From contig NC_063015.1 of assembly GCF_020509005.1 (NCBI RefSeq), positions 5,132,501 to 5,196,500 on the forward strand: a stretch of 64,000 bases of DNA. Reading direction: 5' to 3'. This stretch comes from Fulvia fulva. Taxonomy: Eukaryota; Ascomycota; Dothideomycetes; Mycosphaerellales; Mycosphaerellaceae. The position numbers and the translations under genes were made by a program. Below, piece by piece: positions 57,023 through 64,000 of this stretch; within the stretch, counting starts at the first letter, position 1, and each line of letters opens with the position of its first letter. The notes beneath the pieces were generated by a model that did not search any database, was not told where the DNA came from, and saw only the letters and a list, made by a program, of their open reading frames with translations.

Positions 57023-57256
57023 TGTTGAGAACATATAGGCCGTAGGACAAGTATATAGGTGTAGGTATATTGTATGACTAGATCACGTGACTAGGGTTTA
57101 CTAGCCTATAGGCTAGCAAACATCCGGACACCTAGTATCTACCTACACTAACACTAGCGATACTATATAAAGATATACGCTATCCTATTAGGTCCTTCTT
57201 CGTCTTTTATATAATCCGCCGTCTTCTACTACTACGTAACACGTACCTATTTAACA
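57023..57256 (+). mobile_element. Copia-B LTR 3 (234 bp)
   Basis: Third LTR copy of the array, followed by the partial fourth unit. Confidence 0.9.
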
Positions 57257-58254
57257 CTCTATATTATTAGAGTCATCCCTTCCTTTAGATTAAGCGATAA
57301 GGAAGGCATCGTACAGACGGTACTATACAACGGCCCTATATAAGATGTATATCTGTCTGTCGACAGATAACTAAGAGATAATATACGAGATCCGGTATAC
57401 GAAGGAGTTATAGGAATAGGCTAAAGCCAAATATAAGAGAAGACTTCTCGCTACTAGAAGAAGTTTGCTTTAGTAATACACCAATTTCGTGATAACAGAG
57501 GACCAGTTAATAGATGACGCCTAGTAGGAGCTTAGCTTAATTATAAGGAGGGCTGTTTCAATCTCGCCTTAGTTCTAAGACATTAAGACTAAGGACAGAA
57601 AGATCTAGTAACTCTTAGTAGCTCTACTAGACTCATTTGGCTCAATTCGCGATGCAATTGATGCCTAGGTGAATCTCTTACTACAAGACATTCTTGTAAT
57701 TCTTAGGGAGAAGCAAGAATTAATAATTTATTAAGGGACAGCTATGTTCGCTAAGAAGGGTTTTTAGGGCAAGCTTATGTGCTATCTCTATAATAGTGAC
57801 TATTTTATAAGCAAGTGCCTACACCTTTCTATAGCTTAGTAGGCTGTTAGGAACAAGGACAAACTAGCTAGGGTTACCTACCCTACTAAGAGACAACCGT
57901 TACTACCTCGTAGGAGGTCATTATTACTAAACCTTCGTAATGTCCTTAAGGTGATAACGGACCTTATAAAGCAGATAAAGGAGAGCCGTAAGCTAAAGGC
58001 CTCCTCTAGTAAGCCTATAAGGGCCTATACGACCTAGGAAGACGCATTAGACCCTAAGATACTATTAGAAGATGATGATGTTAAAAATGTTGCCCATTCT
58101 ACTATAGAAGCTAAAGGCAAGTACCCCTCGTCCGAGTAGTTGCTTAACTCTTGTGCATCATTATATATAACTGACTAAGATTCACTATTCAGGACACTAA
58201 AGCCTCTTTAAAAGAGGAAGTAGATCAAGGTTAGGGGTGGCTATCTATAAGCTA
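57257..58254 (+). mobile_element. Copia-B partial unit 4
   Basis: 998 bp of the gag-protease region, cut off by the copia-A 5' LTR at 58255. Its last ~100 bp differ from the other units at several sites, some of them matching copia-A (GGGGTGGC), which suggests recombination or conversion at the junction. Confidence 0.85.
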
Positions 58255-58476
58255 TGTTGAGAATATGCAGGTCATAGGGTCAACATTAGGTGCTTAGGGG
58301 GATTAGTAATCAGGGCTTGCTAGTCAAGTCCTAAGTATAGCTGTCCCTCCTGAAACACCTACACTATCAACTGGCGATACTGTACATAGATACACGCTAT
58401 CCTATTAGGTCCTTCTTCATTCACATAATCTGTAATTCCTATCTTCCACGGCTGCGCAATCCGTACCTGTTTAACA
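58255..58476 (+). mobile_element. Copia-A 5' LTR
   Basis: 222 bp. Diverges from the 3' LTR by scattered substitutions and small indels around 58365-58445, more than from the solo LTR at 34306, so the two LTRs are not identical and insertion was not recent. Confidence 0.9.
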
Positions 58477-58491
58477 GGTTATGAGCCCGAG
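58477..58491 (+). other. Copia-A primer-binding site (half initiator-tRNA type)
   Basis: GGTTATGAGCCCGAG begins at the first base after the LTR. GGTTATGAGCCC is complementary to GGGCTCATAACC, the anticodon stem-loop of initiator tRNA-Met, indicating priming by an internal tRNA fragment. Confidence 0.7.
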
Positions 58492-58988
58492 TTAGCCTTT
58501 AGGTCTTATAGATTGAAGTCGTAGTACTTATTCCTCTACAATACCAAAAGGAAGGGCAGACTAGAGGCCGCCTCCGCATTACACAGGAAGCTACAGCTCG
58601 CTATAGGTGTATGTTAGTCGTGATAGAGCCTAGTGAGGCACTGTCAGACTTTGACTAACTTAGAGGGTTGGAAGAGAAGCCTATGCCAATACCTTAGAAA
58701 GGTGGGCGAGCCTACTAGGAAGAGTTGCTCTCAGGACATCGCGTTGTCCTCACCAACTAACTGTTCCGTCTGAGAGAGCCGTAGTGTCTCAGAACACCCT
58801 CCCCTGAGAGAGCTACAGACAGTGTCTTAGAAACACGATCCTTACGACCGACTTTCCTCGCTTTCTAGTGGACAGCCATTCTCTCCACTATCAACCTCGC
58901 GTTCGGTTCACCTCCTATCGATCCGATCGCGTACGAACGAATACCTTTCTTCTGTAGGCAGCCATCCTGTCCTATATATAAAAGCATA

Positions 58989-59857
58989 GAGGAAACCGGA
59001 CACAGCACCCTTGGTAGGAGGAGAGCAGCACCTATCCTAACCAAGGACAACTAGAGGACATGGTTCTCATTGATACAAGACCATCTTGAAGCTCAAGATG
59101 TGCTTTGGGTTGTAGATAGAGGCCATCTATTATCAAGCACACCCAGCTCCTCAACACCATCTGAGTCATTAGATCCCTTACCTGGACTTGAAGAGTCAAG
59201 ATACAGTCCAGTTGGGAGGAAAGCAAATAGATGAGACAAGCTGGAGAGATCTGGCTCAAGATGAGGGCAAAGTACAGCAAGGTTCATGCTGCATATGCAA
59301 TGACAGTTGTTCAAGAATTGATCAACTTCAGAATGATAGATGGCATGACCATCAGACAGGCCTAGGTCCACCTTGGCAATCTTGTAAGAAGGATTGCTGA
59401 AGTTGACCCAGCAGAGGCTCACTACAGAGAGCCTACAAGGAAGCTGAAGCATCTGCTTCAAGCCCTGCCTAAGGTGTATCTTGAGACCAAGAACACTATC
59501 CTGGCCCAGCCAGGACTGTCATATGAAGATTGTCTATAACTGCTTGAGTCACATAAATCCAGGCTGGAAGTTGCATCCAAGGAAACAGCAATGTTTGCAG
59601 GAAGAGGTTTCCAGGGCAAGATCACCTGCCATCTCTGTGATAGTGATCATGTGATCAAGGATTGCCCACACCTCTCTAGAGCCAAGCATGCTGTCAGGAA
59701 GGACAAGCTCAACAGAGGAAACACCTCTGTTGCAAAGAGACAATCATCACCACCGAGAACGAGGTCCCCATCCCCAAGCCTGAGGGACATCCTAGTGGTG
59801 ATGAAGGACCTTACAAGGAAGAGCCTATGCAACCCAGGAAGACTTATCAGACCCTGA
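58989..59857 (+). pseudogene. Copia-A gag, broken
   Basis: By alignment with copia-B (ATG at 42548) the start codon is now ATA near 58989, a TpG-to-TpA change. An internal deletion, a TAG near 59051, a TAG near 59362, a TAA near 59538 and a frameshift deletion near 59830 follow. The CCHC knuckle C-H-L-C..H..C at about 59629-59667 is intact. Confidence 0.75.
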
Positions 59858-59903
59858 GACACCATCAGAGGATGATGAAGTTGATGAGGTTGCCCATTCA
59901 ACT

Positions 59904-62900
59904 GTGGAAGCCAAAAGCAAGTACCCCTCCTCAGAGTGGTTGCTTGACTCTTGTGCTTCATCCTATATGACTGACCAGGATTCACTTTTTAGGACCCTGA
60001 AACCTCTTCAGAAGAGGAAGTGGATCAAGGTTGGGGGTGGCTACCTACATGCCACACATGAGGGGAGTGCAGTGATGGGTGGTCCTTCTGGGAAGCAGAT
60101 TGTCTTGAAGAATGTTTTGTTTGTTCCTGGCCTTGGAGTTAGCCTTGTTTCTTGGAATCAGTTCAGCTAACAGTTTGCTGTCCAACCACCCAGTTTCACC
60201 CTCAAATCCCTTTCTGGAAAACCTGTTGTCCAGACAAAGCTGAGAGGGGGTGTTCCATTCATTCAAAGTGTTTCAGAGCAGCTTGAAGCTATGCCTCAAG
60301 CATATGCCTCTCTATAGGAGCATGACTTGGATCTGTCCAAGTTAGGTACACATTTTGAGTGCGAATTGGAACAGGCTATGACTGCCACTGAGCCCCAGGA
60401 CCAGTGGGAGCTATAGCATAGAAGATGTGCACACCTTAGCAAGGGACTGCTAAGAAACCTGCATAGAGTCACTGACAAGAAAGATCCCATTCCTGTTCCT
60501 TCTGAACACCAGAACTGCAAGGTCTGCTCCCTTGCAAACATGAGGAAGTTCAAAGGACCTGCCACAGAGAGGAAAGAAGAGAGGCTGGCCCTCATCTCTA
60601 TTGACATCTGTGGGCCTTTTCAAGGTGCAGTCTCAAGACTTGGCTTCAAGTACTGGCTTGAGATTGTAGACAACTTCTTAAGGAAGAAGTGGGTAGTCCC
60701 TTTGAAGGCTAGGAGTGATGCTCCTACAGCTCTAAAGGAATAGAAGGTTCAGGTAGAGAACAGCTCAAGGTGTTTTCTATCTATAATCCGTAGTGATGGT
60801 ACAAGGGAAATTCTTTCCTTACTAAAACAGTGGGAGAAGGAGTTTGGCATTCAGATGGACACAACTGATGCCTACAACTCACTTCAGAATGGACCTGTGG
60901 AAAGGTCAATCCAAGCCTCTAAGAATACAGTGAGAGCTATGCTTGAGGACTCAAATATGCCAGTTGAATTCTGGTTAGAGGCCCTTATTGCTCAAACTGT
61001 GGTCAGAAACAGACTTCTAAATGGACCAATGATAGATGGTACTACTCTTTCACTAGAAGAAGCCTTCACTGGCCAGGTACCATCAGTTGACCATTTGAGA
61101 GTCTAGGGATGTAAAGCAGTGGTCTATATAGACCCGAGATCCCAACCTCAAGGCTTGAGAAGTGACAAGCTCATGAATAGGGGTAAAGAAGTTGTCTTTG
61201 TTGGCTATATAGAGAACACTACAAAGCAATGGCTCTTCTAGGAGCCTGACATAAAAGCCATCAAAACACACGGGCAAGTTGACTGGTTTGAGAATGAGAA
61301 GGGGGGTGATATGGATCTTGGCATCACCTTCACAAACCAGTCAAGCAGAGCCCTAAAGAGAAACCCCGTTGGAAGACCTCCTGCTCAGGTCTCCAGTTCA
61401 TCAATGCAGCCACAGCAGCTCCAGGCAAAGCCTCTGTTTGTGCAACTTCCCCAACCTCCAAAAGACATTAGAGTGTACCAGAAGAGTGGAGTAGAGGGGA
61501 CTCCAAGAAAAGAAAAGGAAGAGGAACTTGTTCAGGAGGATCAACCTCAACAGCCACCTCAGCTTGCAGGCAACAAGAGGTCAAGGGGGGATGAAGATGA
61601 TGGCTTTGCTGAGCATGAAGCCAAGCATCATAGGGCATTGATTGCTCAGATGTTTCATCTTGATCCAACTATGAGCTGGGTTGAGGAAATCCTGAATGAT
61701 GTGGAGGGATATGCATTTGCTGCTGTTAGGCAGGCCATAGCCTACCAGCAGGAAGTGCCAATCCTAAAGTCCTATAAGGAGGCAGTGGGAGACCCCAATT
61801 GGGGACATATGTGGAAAGAGGCAATCCAGAAAGAACTTATTGCCTTAGGAAGCAACAACACCTTGGATCCAGTTGTACCACCAAGGGGTGCAAGCCTGGT
61901 TACATCTAAGTGGGTTTTTGATGTGAAAAGAATGATCAGTGGAGCCATTGAAGAGTTCAAGGCAAGACTGGTTGCAAGAGGGTTTTCACAGAAATATGGT
62001 GTTGACTTTGAAGAGACCTTTGCACCTACTGTTAGGCATGATACCCTTAGGGTCTTCATGGCTGTAGTATGTGAGAGAGATCTTGAGATACACCAGGTGG
62101 ATGTGAACAATGCTTTCACCGAAAGCAGCCTTCTTGAAGACATCTACATGATCCCACCCCTAGGTGTTGAAATTCCACCAAATATGGTCTTCAAGGTCCT
62201 TAGAAGCCTGTATGGACTGAAGCAAGCAGCTAGAGATTGGAACAAGCTCTGTGTTGCCAAGCTAGAACAGATTGGATCCACCTAGTCCCAGGTGGATCCA
62301 TGCCTACTCATCTACAGAGGAAGAGACCTCATGGTCCTCACCTATGTGGATGACATCCCCATTGCAGCTCCAAAGCTGTCAGATGTTCAGTGGTTTAAGG
62401 CTGAGCTTGGAAAAGTGTTTAAGATTAAAGATCTTGGTGATCCTACGAAGATCCTTGGAATGAGGATTATAAGAGACAGGTCCCAAGGCACTGTAAAGCT
62501 TGATCAAGGACACTACATCCAAACTAACCTTGCCAAGATGGGCATCTCTCCAGAGAAGGCCACACCCACACTCTCACCTATAGACAGCTATGAGGATCTG
62601 AGACCTTCAGCTACTATGGATGAGAGGTGCAACAAACAGGAGTACCAGGGTTGCAATGGTACCTGGATGTGGCCAATGACAATGACAAGGCTAGACCTTG
62701 CTTTCCCCCTTGGAAGAATCAGCTCATATGTTGCTGACCCTCCAAAGCAACATCTTAGAGCTTTGAAGAAACTCTCCAGGTATCTGAGATCATACCCGGA
62801 CCTGGGCTTGATGTACAGAAGAGGAGGAGGTATTCTCTAGGGATACTCAGATTCTGGTTATGCTATAGACAAGGCAGACAGAGTCTTAATCCTTGGACAT

Positions 62901-63353
62901 ATATGGTTCCTTTGTGGATCACCTATGTCCTGGATGAGTAGGAAGCAGAAGTCTGTTGCCACATCAACAATGGAGGCTGAGTTCATAGCCATGAATGCAG
63001 CAGCCAAGCAGTCACAGTTTCTTGCTGCAGTCCTTAGGGAGATGAGGTGTCCTGACCTAGTTGGAGAGTGTTCATTCCAACCTAGGATCAAGGCAAGCAG
63101 TACTGTTGATGAGCTGAGACCCGTGGAGCTTATGGGTGACAACCAAGCAGCTTTGACCTTTGTCAAAGATGCCCATATCCATGACAGGTCAAAGCATATT
63201 GATGTTGCATACCACTATGTCAGGAATCTCTCGTGGCAAAGGAAGATTGCAGTGGATTACTGCCATATAAAGGACATAGTTGCTGATAGGCTGGCTAAGC
63301 CCCTCAATGGCCAGCAGTTTCAAAACTTTGTAAGGCAGCTCCAGCTTGTATAA
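59904..63353 (+). pseudogene. Copia-A pol (protease-integrase-RT-RNase H), stops only
   Basis: Protease motif WLLDSCASS at 59938, integrase zinc region near 60414-60540, integrase core Asp at 60603, Asp near 60866 and Glu near 60900, RT with YVDD at 62343-62354, and RNase H with TMEAEFIAMNAAAKQ near 62968 and SKHIDVAYHYVRN near 63192. One frame is interrupted by about eight stops: a TAA near 60168 and TAGs near 60316, 60415, 60741, 61104, 61239, 62283 and 62838. The longest open part is 61311-62285. The linker 61340-61620 is Gln/Pro/Glu-rich. Not functional as it stands, but close to intact. Confidence 0.85.
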
Positions 63354-63387
63354 GGGATTGTTTGAGACCTTCTGACCTGAGTGGGAG

Positions 63388-63605
63388 TGTTGAGAATATG
63401 CAGGTCATAGGGTCAACATTAGGTGCTTAGGGGGATTAGTAATCAGGGCTTGCTAGTCAAGTCCTGAGTACAGCTGTCCCTCCTGAAACACCTACACCAA
63501 CACCGGCGATACTGTATGTAGATACACGCTATCCCATTGGGTCCTTCTTCGTCTTTTGTGTGATCCGCCGTCTTCCACTGCTGCGCAACTCGTACCTGTT
63601 TAACA
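63388..63605 (+). mobile_element. Copia-A 3' LTR
   Basis: 218 bp, the least mutated LTR copy in the window (keeps CACCAACACCGG and CCCATTGGGTCC where others have TA changes). Confidence 0.9.
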
Positions 63606-64000
63606 TAGTCTAGCAATACAGCCTTAAGATAGTAGAAAAGCACTCCTTATCCTTTCGTGTCCTCTCATGCTTCAAATGCTAATAGTATAGACACCAAACC
63701 TACACGTGCACAAACAAGCAGGCCTACTCGAACTGTATAGGAGACTATATGTCTAGGGACTATATATCGACTACGAGACGGTACGCGAACTGTCCGGGGC
63801 ACTACCTATCGTATAGTACGGAATGCCTATAGCGGAAACTAGCGAAAAACAAGGCAATTATAAACAGAACCGTCGCCCTAAGATTCTACGGCGACCGTAA
63901 GGCTAGCCTATACCGGAACTAACTAGCGGCGGTCGGGCATAAGCGCCCTAGGGCCGAGAACGATATAAAGGATACGTAACCTAGGGCGTACGGGAGGCCA
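63606..64000 (+). mobile_element. LINE fragment (ORF1 region), continues past the window
   Basis: Collinear with 37773-38168 of the LINE, starting in ORF1 and covering the zinc knuckles. Differs from the full-length copy by C-to-T/G-to-A changes at CpA/TpG. It forms the right flank of copia-A. Confidence 0.85.

Larger units (their letters stand above)
52411..57256 (+). mobile_element. Copia-B tandem unit 3 (4846 bp)
   Basis: Same structure as unit 2, with LTR at 57023-57256. Carries the same stops and the inverted solo LTR at 55027-55244. A T-to-G difference is seen near 56011. Confidence 0.9.
58255..63605 (+). mobile_element. Copia-A, relatively young Ty1/copia element
   Basis: 5' LTR 58255-58476 (222 bp), 3' LTR 63388-63605 (218 bp), each TGTTGA...TTTAACA. 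Much less TA-rich than its surroundings and with long open stretches. The two flanks do not share a 5-bp duplication (AGCTA versus TAGTC): the left flank is copia-B unit 4, the right flank is LINE sequence, so one side has been rearranged or deleted. A purine run (GAGTGGGAG) before the 3' LTR is the polypurine tract. Confidence 0.9.

Noticed and set aside
42548..63353. TAG read as an amino acid (stop-codon recoding)
   Set aside because: TAG stands at both Gln and Trp positions, TAA also occurs, host genes do not use in-frame TAG, and copy comparisons show CpA/TpG transitions. RIP explains all of it.
1..64000. tRNA or rRNA genes
   Set aside because: I searched by eye for B-box (GGTTCGAATCC-like) and paired stems. 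The nearest sequence, around 7366, does not fold as a tRNA. A covariance-model search would settle this.

Overview
The window looks like nuclear DNA of a filamentous ascomycete, most likely a Dothideomycete. The genes are compact and carry short introns (39-102 nt, mostly 49-56) with GT-AG ends and CTGAC/CTAAC-like branch sites. They include a CSN1 subunit, an ascomycete laccase, a secreted S28 peptidase and a fungal amidoligase. The transposons carry the CpA-to-TpA scars of repeat-induced point mutation (RIP). I cannot name the species.

Layout. Positions 1-1290 hold a GC-rich composite satellite of GGCGTT/GGGCGTT minisatellite and a ~97-bp module, with the left part inverted relative to the right. 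From about 2 to 33.3 kb there is ordinary gene-bearing DNA: a single-pass membrane protein (-), a coiled-coil protein (-), an MFS anion transporter (-, one-base frameshift), a TauD-like dioxygenase (+), a microsomal-type epoxide hydrolase (-), a sarcosine/fructosyl-amine-type FAD oxidase (-), an Amidoligase_2-type enzyme (-), a laccase (+), a PRXL2-like peroxiredoxin-fold protein (-), CSN1 (-), an NTF2-like protein (-), an enoyl-CoA hydratase/isomerase (+), a DUF3237 protein (+), an S28 serine peptidase (-), a chromodomain-like/Cys-rich protein (-) and a disordered nuclear-type protein (+). The stretch 5-18.7 kb is rich in small-molecule enzymes plus a transporter. The transporter and dioxygenase are divergently transcribed, as are the amidoligase and laccase.

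From about 33.85 kb to the end there is only transposon DNA, with a sharp change in base composition and almost no open frames. Several layers can be read. There is a Tad-like LINE at 36833-41792 with a 14-bp target duplication, plus two fragments of the same family. There is a ~240-bp non-coding repeat ('element C') in three copies, two of them split by later insertions. A Ty1/copia element ('copia-B', 41938-47566) is heavily RIP-mutated, and its internal region plus LTR is then repeated head-to-tail in units of 4846, 4844 and 4846 bp plus a 998-bp partial unit. A younger copia element ('copia-A', 58255-63605) has 218-222 bp LTRs, and solo copies of its LTR lie at 34306 and, inverted, inside every copia-B unit.

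The main result is the order of events in this nest. Copia-B was RIP-mutated and acquired a copia-A solo LTR before it was amplified in tandem, because all units share the same stops and the same solo LTR with the same TATAA duplication. Copia-A and copia-B LTRs share their R-U5 half but have unrelated U3 halves, and both are followed by a primer-binding site matching the anticodon region of initiator tRNA-Met. Among the genes, the most unusual are the amidoligase beside a flavin amine oxidase and the chromodomain-like protein at the edge of the RIP-mutated block.
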